The notes under the pieces are model-generated. The model saw only the letters and a list, made by a program, of their open reading frames with translations, did no database searches and had not been told where the DNA came from. From positions 1 through 64,000 of the forward strand of contig NZ_JAKGAS010000008.1 in assembly GCF_021532655.1 (NCBI RefSeq): a stretch of DNA of 64,000 nt, given 5' to 3'. The position numbers and the translations under genes were made by a program. Shown piece by piece: positions 28,175 through 37,863 of this stretch. The stretch comes from Paraglaciecola algarum. GTDB lineage: Bacteria > Pseudomonadota > Gammaproteobacteria > Enterobacterales > Alteromonadaceae. Within the stretch, counting starts at the first letter, position 1. The number at the start of each line of letters is the position of its first letter.

Positions 28175-29218
28175 ATGATCAAAACCTGTATTATTGGCGC
28201 AAGCGGTTATGCTGGCGCAGACCTTGCGAATATCATTCAACACCACCCTGAATTTGAATTAGCAGCTTTATATGTTTCAGCTAACAGTGCTGATGCCGGC
28301 AAACTTTTAGGTGATATACACCCTAAATGGTTTAATCAAATTACTTTACCGCTAACCCCTATCGATGAATCAAATTTGGGATCGTTAGCAAATAACTTCG
28401 ACCTTATATTTTTGGCCACGCCCCACGAAGCTAGTCATGTTTGGATGCCCGAATTAACTAGCGGAAAAGCCGTTATCATGGATTTATCTGGGGCATTTCG
28501 AATTAAAAATAAAGATGTATTTGAACAGTTTTACGGGTTTGCCCACACTGCCAGTGATTTATTGAGTCAAGCGGTATACGGTTTAGCCGATTGGCATCAA
28601 GAGCAAATAAAACAAGCTGACTTAGTTGCCGTACCTGGATGTTATCCAACCGCATCATTAACTGCTTTAAAACCTTTACAACAAAACGGTTTCCTTGAGT
28701 CAGCCCATTTACCCATTATTAATGCGGTATCTGGTGTGTCTGGTGCCGGTCGAAAAGCAGCATTAGGCACCAGCTTTACCGAAGTGAGTTTAACTGCTTA
28801 CGGTGTATTAGGGCATAGACATCAACCAGAAATATCAGAATATCTAGGTGCACCGGTTATTTTCACCCCCCACTTAGGTAACTTCAAGCGCGGGATATTG
28901 GCCACTATTACCGTTAAGTTACAAGACGGTGTAACTGCTGAACAAATTTCTGCTGCTTATGAAAGCTCCTATACAAATAACCCAATTGTTAGATTAAGAA
29001 ACACTTGGCCAAAAATAGATGATGTAGCCAATACACCATTTTGTGATCTATTTTGGAAGTTCGACCCAGAATCAGGTTATTTAGTAGTCACCAGTGCCAT
29101 AGATAACCTATTAAAAGGTGCAGCTTCACAAGCTGTTCAATGTGCCAATTTACGTTTTGGTTTTGACTCGCACCTTGGCTTAGTTGCATCAAAGTTACAG
29201 AAAGGCTTAGTGAATTAA
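28175..29218 (+). CDS. argC: N-acetyl-gamma-glutamyl-phosphate reductase
   Basis: ArgC reduces N-acetylglutamyl phosphate to the semialdehyde with NADPH. The 347-residue product begins with a Rossmann motif (IIGASGYAGADL), has the catalytic cysteine in VPGCYPTAS, and HRHQPEI downstream. It is the first gene of argCBFGHA and is followed by argB after one base. Length is typical. Confidence 0.97.
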   Translation: MIKTCIIGASGYAGADLANIIQHHPEFELAALYVSANSADAGKLLGDIHPKWFNQITLPLTPIDESNLGSLANNFDLIFLATPHEASHVWMPELTSGKAVIMDLSGAFRIKNKDVFEQFYGFAHTASDLLSQAVYGLADWHQEQIKQADLVAVPGCYPTASLTALKPLQQNGFLESAHLPIINAVSGVSGAGRKAALGTSFTEVSLTAYGVLGHRHQPEISEYLGAPVIFTPHLGNFKRGILATITVKLQDGVTAEQISAAYESSYTNNPIVRLRNTWPKIDDVANTPFCDLFWKFDPESGYLVVTSAIDNLLKGAASQAVQCANLRFGFDSHLGLVASKLQKGLVN

Positions 29219-29219
29219 T

Positions 29220-30023
29220 ATGACCATCAAACAAACGTCAACGAAATCTACTTTGGTAATTAAGGTGGGCGGTGCCTTTATGCAATCAGACGCTCATGCG
29301 TTAGCGCTGCTTAATACCATACAACAATTACAACAAGATTATCACTTAGTGTTAGTTCATGGTGGTGGTGCTATGGTTGAAGAGCTGATGCAAGCCTTGC
29401 AGTTAAAGAGTGAAAAAATTGATGGCTTACGTGTCACACCTAATGAACATATGCCCTATATCACAGGTGCTTTGGCAGGCACGGCCAATAAACAATTGTC
29501 GAGTTTAGCCATACAAGCTGGACTCACACCTGTCGGTTTAAGCCTAGCAGATGGCAAAATGTGCCTAGCTAAAGTCATGCGTGAAGAGTTAGGTGCGGTA
29601 GGAACAGTAGAAGCCGGCGACCCAAGTTTACTTAAATTATTAGCGCAAACAGACATATTACCCATCATCAGTTCAATTGGTGCCAGCGAATCAGGTCAAT
29701 TATTAAATGTAAATGCCGATCAAGCAGCAACTGTGATTGCTCAATTACTCGATGCTGAGTTATTATTGTTGTCCGATGTGCCAGGCGTATTGGATGGGAA
29801 TAAATCCCTGATTAATGAATTAACTAGTGAGCAAATAAGCACATTGGTTGAAGATAATGTAATTCGTGATGGCATGATCGTCAAAGTAGAAGCCGCTCTT
29901 ACTGCGGCTAATAGTCTTGGTCGTAATGTCACTATCGCCAGCTGGAAAGACTCGGAAAAACTATTAGGTTTACTACAGCAACAAGCTGTCGGTACAAAAA
30001 TATTTCCAGCAGTGAACTCTTAA
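29220..30023 (+). CDS. argB: Acetylglutamate kinase
   Basis: ArgB phosphorylates N-acetylglutamate, the second step of the pathway. The 267-residue amino-acid kinase has VIKVGGAFMQSD at the N-terminus, LVHGGGAMVEELM, NVNADQAATVIAQLL and DVPGVLD. It lacks the N-terminal extension of arginine-inhibited forms, so control is probably at ArgA and by transcription. It sits directly after argC. Confidence 0.96.
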   Translation: MTIKQTSTKSTLVIKVGGAFMQSDAHALALLNTIQQLQQDYHLVLVHGGGAMVEELMQALQLKSEKIDGLRVTPNEHMPYITGALAGTANKQLSSLAIQAGLTPVGLSLADGKMCLAKVMREELGAVGTVEAGDPSLLKLLAQTDILPIISSIGASESGQLLNVNADQAATVIAQLLDAELLLLSDVPGVLDGNKSLINELTSEQISTLVEDNVIRDGMIVKVEAALTAANSLGRNVTIASWKDSEKLLGLLQQQAVGTKIFPAVNS

Positions 30024-30064
30024 ATTAGATACATAACACACAGAATTAAATACAAGGCATGATC

Positions 30065-30994
30065 ATGAAACAAGATCTTCTTTCTTTTAAAGATTGGACA
30101 GCTGAGCAATTAACAGACTTGCTCGCATTAGCGAAAACCATTAAAGCCAATCCACAGGCTTATCGCACTGCCCTAGATGGGTTATCTGTGGTTGCCTTGT
30201 TTGAAAAGCCCTCATTACGTACCCGAGTTAGTTTTGACATAGGCATCAATAAACTAGGTGGACATTTAGTTTATTTAGACAGCCAATCAAATAAACTAGT
30301 GGGTCGTGAAGACGTAAAAGATATGGGTGCTAATTTAGCATGCTGGGCTGATGCAATTGTAGCTAGAGTATATGCTCATAGTACCTTAGAAGAGCTAGCT
30401 GAATCAGCTAAAGTGCCTGTTATTAATGCATTGTGTGATATGTATCACCCTTGTCAGGCCGTTGCTGACTACTTAACCATCAGTGAACATTACTCAGATT
30501 TAAGTAAAGTAAAAGTAGCTTACATTGGTGACGGTAATAACGTGACTCATTCATTAATGTTAGTAGGTGTCGCGCTAGGATGTGAAGTAGTGGTAATCAC
30601 ACCTAAAGGCCATGAAGTGGATGCAGAAATAGTGAAGTTAAGTCAGGCACGAGCACAAGAGTTTGGCGGAAAACTGACAATCAGTAATGATGTACAAGAT
30701 GCCGTTGGTTCACAAGTGTTGTACACAGATACTTGGTTATCAATGGGTGACAATACGCCACTGGCAGATATTAAAGATACTTTCGCAGGTTTTGAGATTG
30801 ACGAAGCCTTGATGACAAAAACTGGAGCTGAATATGTTTTACATTGTCAGCCAGCCCATAGAGATTTGGAAATCAGTGGCAGTTTAATTGACAGCGATGC
30901 ATCTTTATTAATGCAACAAGCTGAAAATAGAATGCACGGACAAAATGCTATTTTGGTACAATTACTGGCTAGCGATTTTAAACCAAGAAATTAG
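30065..30994 (+). CDS. argF: Ornithine carbamoyltransferase
   Basis: ArgF makes citrulline from ornithine and carbamoyl phosphate. The ATG at 30065 (MKQDLLSF, 309 residues) is preferred because AAGG is seven bases upstream; an ATG two codons earlier is too close. The carbamoyl-phosphate motif reads PSLRTR in place of the common STRTR, and the ornithine/catalytic motif HCQPAHRD replaces HCLPAHR. DALCDMYHPCQ-type and GDGNNVTHS motifs are present in recognisable form. Substitution at STRTR is seen in some family members, so function is likely normal. Confidence 0.93.
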   Translation: MKQDLLSFKDWTAEQLTDLLALAKTIKANPQAYRTALDGLSVVALFEKPSLRTRVSFDIGINKLGGHLVYLDSQSNKLVGREDVKDMGANLACWADAIVARVYAHSTLEELAESAKVPVINALCDMYHPCQAVADYLTISEHYSDLSKVKVAYIGDGNNVTHSLMLVGVALGCEVVVITPKGHEVDAEIVKLSQARAQEFGGKLTISNDVQDAVGSQVLYTDTWLSMGDNTPLADIKDTFAGFEIDEALMTKTGAEYVLHCQPAHRDLEISGSLIDSDASLLMQQAENRMHGQNAILVQLLASDFKPRN

Positions 30995-31137
30995 AATACT
31001 GCTACGAGCTACGTAGATTATAAAAAACATTGTAGATAGAGTGTTCATCACTTTATTAGATTAAGTTAATGCAGTTAAGTGTTAACTCGAGGTTACTAAG
31101 CTCGAGACTCGCGACTGCTTTTATTTTAGGAAACAAC

Positions 31138-32385
31138 ATGGCTATTCAGGCAAAAAAAGAATTTAAAAAAGTCGTACTGGCATACTCAGGCGGCTTAGAT
31201 ACATCTGCAATCATTCCTTGGTTGATCGAAAACTATAATTGTGAAGTGATTGCCTTCGCCGCTGATGTTGGCCAAGGTGAAGAAGAGTTAATTGGATTAC
31301 GTGAAAAAGCCCTTAAAACTGGTGCTAGCGAATGTTATATCGTTGACTTAAAAGAAGAATTTGTTTCAGACTATATTTACCCAACCATTACTACTGGTGC
31401 CGTTTACGAAGGCGAATACCTTTTAGGTACTTCTATGGCTCGTCCTATCATAGCCAAAGCCCAAGTAGAAATTGCTCGTAAAGTAGGTGCTGATGCGCTA
31501 TGTCATGGTTGTACTGGTAAAGGAAATGACCAAGTACGTTTTGAAGGCACATTCGCTGCCCTAGCCCCAGATTTAGCGGTGATTGCCCCTTGGCGTGAGT
31601 GGAGCATGGTATCTCGTGAAGATTTACTGGATTATTTAGCAGAACGTGACATTCCATGTTCAGCCTCTTTAACTAAGATTTATAGCCGTGACGCTAACGC
31701 TTGGCACATCTCTCACGAAGGTGGCGAATTAGAAGATCCTTGGTGCGAGCCAACTAAAGGTATCTGGACCATGACAGTGGATCCAGAAGATGCCCCTAAC
31801 GAACCAGTACGTGTTCAACTTTCTTTTGAAGAAGGCAAGTTAACCAAAGTGAATGGTGAAGAGTTAACACCTTACGGCGTATTGATGAAATTAAACGAAA
31901 TAGCTGCAGCTCACGGTGTAGGTCGAATCGACATAGTTGAAAACCGTTTAGTTGGCATGAAGTCTCGTGGTTGTTATGAAACTCCGGGCGGCACTGTGAT
32001 GATGAAAGCATACAAAGCCTTAGAGTCTTTAGTACTAGACAAATCATCACTTAAATACCGTGAACAAATCGGCCTAGAATACTCACATGTTATGTATGAC
32101 GGACGCTGGTTTACTGCATTAAATGATGCACTTTTAGCCGGTGCAGCTAGCTTTGCGCAAAAAGTCACGGGCGAAATCGTAGTTAAGTTGTATAAAGGCC
32201 AAGCCACAGTGGTACAGCGTAGCTCACCAAACAGCTTGTACTCTGAAGACTTTGCGACTTTTGGTGCCGATGATGTTTACGACCAAAGCCATGCAGAAGG
32301 TTTCATCCGTTTATTTAGTTTGTCTAGCAGAATCGATGCGATGAACAAACAAGGTTTAGCTTTTAAAAATACAGGAATAGAATAA
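31138..32385 (+). CDS. argG: Argininosuccinate synthase
   Basis: ArgG joins citrulline and aspartate using ATP. The ATG at 31138 ([11 protein letters not shown], 415 residues) has TTTTAGGAAACAAC upstream; the open frame starts 23 codons earlier without such a signal. The ATP PP-loop AYSGGLDTS is at about residues 16-24, with [14 protein letters not shown] later. The 143-bp gap after argF is the largest inside the operon; the stop overlaps the argH start by one base. Confidence 0.97.
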   Translation: MAIQAKKEFKKVVLAYSGGLDTSAIIPWLIENYNCEVIAFAADVGQGEEELIGLREKALKTGASECYIVDLKEEFVSDYIYPTITTGAVYEGEYLLGTSMARPIIAKAQVEIARKVGADALCHGCTGKGNDQVRFEGTFAALAPDLAVIAPWREWSMVSREDLLDYLAERDIPCSASLTKIYSRDANAWHISHEGGELEDPWCEPTKGIWTMTVDPEDAPNEPVRVQLSFEEGKLTKVNGEELTPYGVLMKLNEIAAAHGVGRIDIVENRLVGMKSRGCYETPGGTVMMKAYKALESLVLDKSSLKYREQIGLEYSHVMYDGRWFTALNDALLAGAASFAQKVTGEIVVKLYKGQATVVQRSSPNSLYSEDFATFGADDVYDQSHAEGFIRLFSLSSRIDAMNKQGLAFKNTGIE

Positions 32386-33764
32386 TGAGTTTATGGGGCG
32401 GACGATTTCAAGATGGCAGCAGTGCCATGTTCAGAAGGGTAAATGATTCTTTACCCTTCGACCGTGCATTGGCCAGCCAAGATATTCGCGGCTCCATAGC
32501 TTGGTCTAAAGCTATTTTTAAAGCTGGCGTGTTAAGCCAAGATGAGCAGCAACAATTAGAAAGTGCGCTACAAGCTTTATTAGTTAAAGCTGAAGCCGGC
32601 ACTTTGGATTTTGATGCAAGTAGCGAAGAAGACATTCATAGTTTTGTTGAAGCAACGCTCATTGAACAACTTGGTGATATTGGCCGTAAATTACATACTG
32701 GCCGTAGTCGTAATGACCAAGTCGCTACTGATTTTAGGTTATGGTGTCGCGATCATGTTGACTTATTGATCACCGATTTAGAAAACGTTAAAGCATCTTT
32801 GGTGAACACAGCTAATACCAATAAAACGGTTATTTTACCGGGTTATACCCACTTGCAACGTGCTCAACCAGTTCGTTACCCGCATTGGTGTTTAGCTTAT
32901 GTAGAAATGTTCAAACGAGACATTAGCCGTCTGCAAGATCTAAAGGTACGTTTAAATAAATGTCCTCTTGGTAGTGGTGCATTAGCGGGTACAACTTACC
33001 CTATTGATCGTCACGAAATTGCTAGCGACCTAGGTTTTGATAGCCCTTGTTTGAACAGCTTAGATGCTGTGTCGGATCGTGACTTTGTATTAGAAATATT
33101 ATTTGCCGCCAGTACCAGCATGATGCACATGTCTCGTATGGCTGAAGATTTAATTTTCTTCAACTCAGGTGAAGCTGGATTTATTACCTTAGGTGATCAA
33201 GTCACATCAGGTTCTTCATTGATGCCACAAAAGAAAAATCCAGATGCCTTGGAATTAATCCGCGGTAAATGTGGTCGTGTATTTGGCAGTTTACAAGGCA
33301 TGTTAGTCACCATGAAAGGTCTTCCATTGGCATATAACAAAGATATGCAAGAAGACAAAGAAGGTGTGCTTGATGCTGTGACAAACTGGCATATTTGTTT
33401 ATGTATTGCAGTTGAAGTTTTAGACTCAATTCAATTAGATGCCCAGCGTTGTGCTAAAGCTGCTCGTGAAGGTTACGCCAATGCTACTGAGTTAGCGGAT
33501 TATTTGGTAGATAAAGGCATACCATTTAGAACCGCTCACGATATTTCTGGTCAAGTAGTACTTGCGGCTCTTGAGCAAAAAGTGGCGATTGAAGATCTCG
33601 AATTAGCGGAGTTGAAAAAATATTCTGACTTAATTGAAGATGATGTTTACGAAATATTACAGCTAGATTATCTAGTCAATAAACGTAATATTTTAGGTGG
33701 TACAGGCATTGAACCTGTGCAAGCTGCATTAGATGCTGAACTTGCTGCAATTGCTAAATCCTAA
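32385..33764 (+). CDS. argH: Argininosuccinate lyase
   Basis: ArgH splits argininosuccinate into arginine and fumarate. The 459-residue product starts [13 protein letters not shown] and has the superfamily signature [12 protein letters not shown] (about 280) plus [17 protein letters not shown]. It does not carry the C-terminal acetyltransferase domain fused to ArgH in some marine relatives; a separate argA follows. TAATG overlap with argG indicates coupling. Confidence 0.98.
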   Translation: MSLWGGRFQDGSSAMFRRVNDSLPFDRALASQDIRGSIAWSKAIFKAGVLSQDEQQQLESALQALLVKAEAGTLDFDASSEEDIHSFVEATLIEQLGDIGRKLHTGRSRNDQVATDFRLWCRDHVDLLITDLENVKASLVNTANTNKTVILPGYTHLQRAQPVRYPHWCLAYVEMFKRDISRLQDLKVRLNKCPLGSGALAGTTYPIDRHEIASDLGFDSPCLNSLDAVSDRDFVLEILFAASTSMMHMSRMAEDLIFFNSGEAGFITLGDQVTSGSSLMPQKKNPDALELIRGKCGRVFGSLQGMLVTMKGLPLAYNKDMQEDKEGVLDAVTNWHICLCIAVEVLDSIQLDAQRCAKAAREGYANATELADYLVDKGIPFRTAHDISGQVVLAALEQKVAIEDLELAELKKYSDLIEDDVYEILQLDYLVNKRNILGGTGIEPVQAALDAELAAIAKS

Positions 33765-33798
33765 ATAAAAATAAGTCTAACTAGAAAAGGAATTTTTT

Positions 33799-35109
33799 GT
33801 GGTCGTTTCACATATCGACAGTGTTAAAATTATTCGTAATTCAGCGCCATACATTAATGCACATAGAGGTAAAACCTTTGTTTTAATGTTTGGTGGTGAA
33901 GCCATTGAAGAAGACAACTTTGCCAATATTATTCATGATATTGCCTTGTTAGCTAGCTTAGGTGTGCGTTTGGTTTTGGTACATGGTGCAAGACCACAAA
34001 TTGATCAAAGAGTTGCTTTACGAAACCAAGTAGCCCGTTTTCATAATGACATCCGTATTACCGACAAACAAACCCTTGAATGTGTTAAAGATGCAGCAGG
34101 CTCAGTTCGAGCTCAAGTTGAAGCTTTGCTCACCATGGGTTTACCTAATTCACCTATGCATGGTGCACAAATTCGGGTATGTTCTGGCAACTTAGTGGTG
34201 GCAATGCCTGCGGGTGTGCAAGAAGGTGTAGATTATGAAAACACCGGCATTGTAAGGCGTGTAGATGTTGATGGGATAAATGACCATTTAAATGATGGCT
34301 CTATCGTACTCTTATCCCCTATGGGTTATTCAGCCACGGGCGAAGTTTTTAATTTACCTTTTACAGAAGTAGCAACTAAAACGGCCATTGCCCTTAAAGC
34401 AGACAAACTCATAGCTTTTACCCATGAAGACGGCATAGTGAACGAAAAAGGAGGGTTATTAAGAAACCTAGAGTTAAATGAGCTCTATGGCATGATTGAA
34501 CAACCTTTTTATGCGGATCAAAAACAATTACTGCAGTCTGTGATTTCCAGCTTAGAATCCAACATTAGTCGTTGCCATTGTGTAAGTTACCGTCAAGATG
34601 GGGCTTTATTGCAAGAGCTTTTCACCCGAGATGGTGCGGGTTCGTTAATATCTCAAAGTTCTTATGAACAATTAAGACCAGCCAAAATAGAAGATGTCGG
34701 CGGCGTTTTAGAACTGATTAAACCTTTAGAAGAAAAAGGTATTTTAGTTAAGCGCTCTCGTGAATATTTAGAAAACGAAATCGAACAATTTACCCTAATT
34801 GAACGTGACGGCATGACTATAGCCTGTGCCGCCCTCTACCCTTACGCAGAAGATGCTATGGGTGAATTAGCCTGCGTTGCAACCCATACTGATTATCGAG
34901 GCGGTAGCCGTGGTGAAAGATTATTAGCATCCATAAAAACACAAGCCCACAAACAAGGCTTAAAATCTATTTTTGTGTTAACTACAGTTACAGCTCACTG
35001 GTTTTTAGAACAAGGTTTTGTGCCAGCTAGCCTTGATGATTTACCATCCAAGAAAAAGCAGCTATATAACTTTCAACGTAATTCAAAGGTATTTGTTTTA
35101 CACCTTTAA
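33799..35109 (+). CDS. argA: Amino-acid N-acetyltransferase (N-acetylglutamate synthase)
   Basis: ArgA starts the pathway by acetylating glutamate. A GTG start with AAAAGGAATTTTTT upstream gives 436 residues: an N-terminal amino-acid-kinase-like domain (about 1-280, with LVHGARPQIDQ) that usually binds arginine for feedback inhibition, and a C-terminal GNAT domain (about 290-436, with ATHTDYRGGSRGERLL). It is the last gene of argCBFGHA. Its presence with argE indicates the linear route. Confidence 0.95.
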   Translation: MVVSHIDSVKIIRNSAPYINAHRGKTFVLMFGGEAIEEDNFANIIHDIALLASLGVRLVLVHGARPQIDQRVALRNQVARFHNDIRITDKQTLECVKDAAGSVRAQVEALLTMGLPNSPMHGAQIRVCSGNLVVAMPAGVQEGVDYENTGIVRRVDVDGINDHLNDGSIVLLSPMGYSATGEVFNLPFTEVATKTAIALKADKLIAFTHEDGIVNEKGGLLRNLELNELYGMIEQPFYADQKQLLQSVISSLESNISRCHCVSYRQDGALLQELFTRDGAGSLISQSSYEQLRPAKIEDVGGVLELIKPLEEKGILVKRSREYLENEIEQFTLIERDGMTIACAALYPYAEDAMGELACVATHTDYRGGSRGERLLASIKTQAHKQGLKSIFVLTTVTAHWFLEQGFVPASLDDLPSKKKQLYNFQRNSKVFVLHL

Positions 35110-35136
35110 AATGATAACTTACCCTTCTATTCAGTA

Positions 35137-35161
35137 ACCTAGCTAAACCTTGTAGCTAGGT
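35137..35161 (+). terminator. Stem-loop after the arg operon
   Basis: ACCTAGCT (35137-35144), loop of nine, AGCTAGGT (35154-35161), then CTCAAATTTTAATT. The T-run is weak, so termination is likely but not certain. Confidence 0.5.
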
Positions 35162-35190
35162 CTCAAATTTTAATTAAAAACTTAAAAACC

Positions 35191-35847
35191 ATGATTAAAA
35201 AAACTCAATTCTCCATTATTACAGCCATTGCTTTTGCACTCGTTTTAACTAGTTGTGACTTATTTACCGACCAAGCCGTCAAACAAGCTAATCAGTTTAT
35301 TCAACAACAAAACATCGACAAGCAAAATAAAGACTGGAAAACATCTTTACCTCAGCCACCAGAGTTAACTTTTAGCCAAGACAAAAAATACCTGTGGTTA
35401 TTAACCACCAATAAAGGTGATATCACCATTGAACTCATGCCAAAGGTAGCGCCTATGCATGTTTCAAGTACAATATTTTTAACTCGTGTAGGCTTCTACG
35501 ATGACGTTATATTTCATCGAATTATTCCGGGGTTTATGGCGCAAGGTGGCGACCCTACAGGCACTGGACGCGGAAACCCTGGTTACAAATACGCCGGTGA
35601 GTTTAACGATGAGGTAAAACATACAGAAGCGGGTTTATTGAGTATGGCTAATTCTGGCCCAAATACAGATGGCTGTCAGTTTTTCCTAACCTTTAAAGCT
35701 ACGCCTTGGTTAGACGGCAAACACACGATTTTTGGCAAAGTCACAAAAGGTTTAGAAGTATTAAAAAGCTTTGAGCAATTTGGCTCTGCGAGAGGCACAA
35801 CCACAGAAGAAGTCAAAATTGTAAAAGCAATAATTGAAGTTAAATAA
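35191..35847 (+). CDS. Lipoprotein peptidyl-prolyl cis-trans isomerase (cyclophilin type)
   Basis: The 218-residue product has a lipobox (VLTSC, Cys22), a short linker and a cyclophilin domain (about 68-218) with [25 protein letters not shown] catalytic sequence and [16 protein letters not shown]. It should catalyse proline isomerisation in the periplasm while attached to a membrane. The lipid anchor is less common than the soluble PpiA form. Confidence 0.9.
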   Translation: MIKKTQFSIITAIAFALVLTSCDLFTDQAVKQANQFIQQQNIDKQNKDWKTSLPQPPELTFSQDKKYLWLLTTNKGDITIELMPKVAPMHVSSTIFLTRVGFYDDVIFHRIIPGFMAQGGDPTGTGRGNPGYKYAGEFNDEVKHTEAGLLSMANSGPNTDGCQFFLTFKATPWLDGKHTIFGKVTKGLEVLKSFEQFGSARGTTTEEVKIVKAIIEVK

Positions 35848-35920
35848 AAACAACAAAACCGCTTTCTCCAAGTATTAAAATACTCAAGCAAACACATACA
35901 AATTAAAAAATTTTAGGATC

Positions 35921-36268
35921 ATGATGCAAATTGCAGAACTTATAGAACAAACTAGAACCACTCCACATAGCATTGAATTTACTCAAGTTATGGAAGTCAT
36001 AGGGCAAAACTATCAATACACACCGAGTGCCTTCACAAATGGTGATTTAACCAGTGCAGCTGGCAGTAATGAAGGCTCTTGTAAGATTTTTTATTTTGCT
36101 CAAATAAACAAGCTAGACAAAGAACAAACTCTAAGCTTATTTGGCGCCTACTACCGTGAAGATGTATTACAAAATCCAGAAGGTAAGGATCATGGTAACA
36201 TACGTAATTTCATGGTCACAGGTTGGGATGGGATCACCTTTAACGGCCAAGTTTTACAAGCTATTTAA
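35921..36268 (+). CDS. HopJ-family protein
   Basis: The 115-residue product (or 114 from ATG 35924, which has better spacing from AGG) matches the family named HopJ type III effector: FTNGDL, GSNEGSCKIFYFAQ, FGAYYREDVLQNPEGKDHGN and FMVTGWDGI. The name comes from a Pseudomonas protein; most members are in bacteria with no type III system and have an unknown role. Its end overlaps that of the convergent peroxidase gene by 8 bp. Confidence 0.85.
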   Translation: MMQIAELIEQTRTTPHSIEFTQVMEVIGQNYQYTPSAFTNGDLTSAAGSNEGSCKIFYFAQINKLDKEQTLSLFGAYYREDVLQNPEGKDHGNIRNFMVTGWDGITFNGQVLQAI

Positions 36269-37853
36269 CTCGCTTACGATTCCAGCAAATCACAAAAATG
36301 AATACTAGCATTAGAGCTAAAATAATAAGCTGAATTGAACGGCCCAAATTACTTGGCACTTGAATATTTAGACGGGCAGCAAACGACTTTACTTGCTGCG
36401 CGTTTCGAGTGAAAATTTGATATTCATAACTTTGCCCAGCTTCAGTGAATATATCTTCAAATGGCGATTGGCTTGCCCAATAATGCCGACCATCATTGCG
36501 TACAATTTCTAAATCAAAACCAACCTCTTTTTCTGAAAAGTCATCCCAAGTTATTTCCACTAAACCTTTTAGGTTGACTGTAATTTTACCATTACGAATT
36601 GGATCTGGCACAGAGTGATTGTGATGTTCACTGCGCAATTTAGGTCTATCAAATGGGTAGCTTTCGTTCTTAACACGTTCATCGGTTAACGAATTTGTTA
36701 GAAATGCCACTAAAGCCTTGCGTTGATATTCAGTAAACTGAAAGTTGTATTTGTCTCCGTTCGGCATTTTGGTGGCGACATCGTCAAAAGGTACATCTGC
36801 ATAAGCATCAATGACTTGCTCTAAAGTAGTAAATTGCCCTGAGTGCATATAAGTGGTTTTTAAAGCGGTATTGCGCAAACTGGGTACTTTCATGGCGCCT
36901 AAATCTTGTTCCAATAGACTGATTTGTTTACGACCAGCATCGGTATTTCGGCCTTGAATACCTATGTTATAAAATTTGTTATCGGTAAATAACGGTGGTT
37001 TGTGGCAATCAGCACAACCACTTTGCTGAAAAAACTCCCAGCCTAAGTTTTCCAAATATGGGAGTTGCTGCTGTGTGGCATTGGCCATATCCCAAGGAGT
37101 TTGATCGGCCACCAAACTTCTTTCATAAGTGGCGATGGCAAAAGCGATATGTTTTAGACTAATTTGGCTATTAGCAAAAGCCTTGAAAAATAATTCTGAA
37201 TAACTGGGGGAGCTTACTAAAGCTAAGCGTATGTCTTCGGGTAAATTAGTCGCTAAGGCTAAAGGTTTTGCTTGTTTCAATTTAGCTATCACTTCTTCAG
37301 CAGTTTGATCTACTTTCGCCATTTCAACAGAGCTCATCAAGGGGCCCAGCACTTGATTTTCTAACGCCCCACCGCTGGTAATTACGATTTCATTTAATTT
37401 AGGGTCGATAAATTCAGGGCCAGCTCGACCATCCCAAAAATTATGTTCAGCCCATAGACCTGAAAAGTATGATTGTGCAGCTCTATTCGTCACTTGAGCG
37501 GTAAATTTAAAAATAGGATGGCTGGTAGCTGCACCTAACTCATTTCTGGAAACAACACCTAAACTTCCCAAGTTATCATCGGCTGTAGTGAGTGTTTTAT
37601 CAAACCCAGGCTCTAAGCCAATTCGTTTATCTGCACCGTTGGCACTAGGTAGGTGGCACGAACCACAGGCGATCGAATTGTCTGTAGACAACTGTTCATC
37701 CCAAAACAATATTTTGCCTAATATACGTTTGGCTTCTGTCGGTGGGTTTTCTGCCGGGTAAGGAACTGGTGGCAAAGGCTCGAGCGATACAGCGGTAGAC
37801 GGCAACAATACGAATACCGCTGCCATAGCTAATTTCACGCTTAAGCCTTTCAA
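36261..37853 (-). CDS. Di-haem cytochrome c peroxidase-family protein with C-terminal membrane anchor
   Basis: The 530-residue product has a signal peptide (1-23), two haem c motifs CGSCH (63-67) and CADCH (280-284), a beta-sandwich, fibronectin-III-like region (about 424-498) and a membrane helix (about 507-524) ending NRKRVK. The family reduces peroxide or, in MauG-like members, oxidises proteins. The length, the extra domain and the C-terminal anchor set it apart from classic soluble CcpA of about 330 residues. It lies 10 bp after the beta-helix gene and is surely co-transcribed. Confidence 0.87.
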   Translation of the reverse strand: MKGLSVKLAMAAVFVLLPSTAVSLEPLPPVPYPAENPPTEAKRILGKILFWDEQLSTDNSIACGSCHLPSANGADKRIGLEPGFDKTLTTADDNLGSLGVVSRNELGAATSHPIFKFTAQVTNRAAQSYFSGLWAEHNFWDGRAGPEFIDPKLNEIVITSGGALENQVLGPLMSSVEMAKVDQTAEEVIAKLKQAKPLALATNLPEDIRLALVSSPSYSELFFKAFANSQISLKHIAFAIATYERSLVADQTPWDMANATQQQLPYLENLGWEFFQQSGCADCHKPPLFTDNKFYNIGIQGRNTDAGRKQISLLEQDLGAMKVPSLRNTALKTTYMHSGQFTTLEQVIDAYADVPFDDVATKMPNGDKYNFQFTEYQRKALVAFLTNSLTDERVKNESYPFDRPKLRSEHHNHSVPDPIRNGKITVNLKGLVEITWDDFSEKEVGFDLEIVRNDGRHYWASQSPFEDIFTEAGQSYEYQIFTRNAQQVKSFAARLNIQVPSNLGRSIQLIILALMLVFIFVICWNRKRVK

Positions 37854-37863
37854 ATTAAACCAC

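Noticed and set aside
31069..31137. N-terminal extension of ArgG
   Set aside because: The extra 23 codons are not part of the family, and the ribosome-binding sequence is placed for the ATG at 31138. An inverted CTCGAG repeat (31086-31106) lies here and suggests leader DNA.
35921..36268. HopJ protein as a secreted type III effector
   Set aside because: Only the family name suggests it. No type III secretion genes are in the window, and the family is common in bacteria without such systems.
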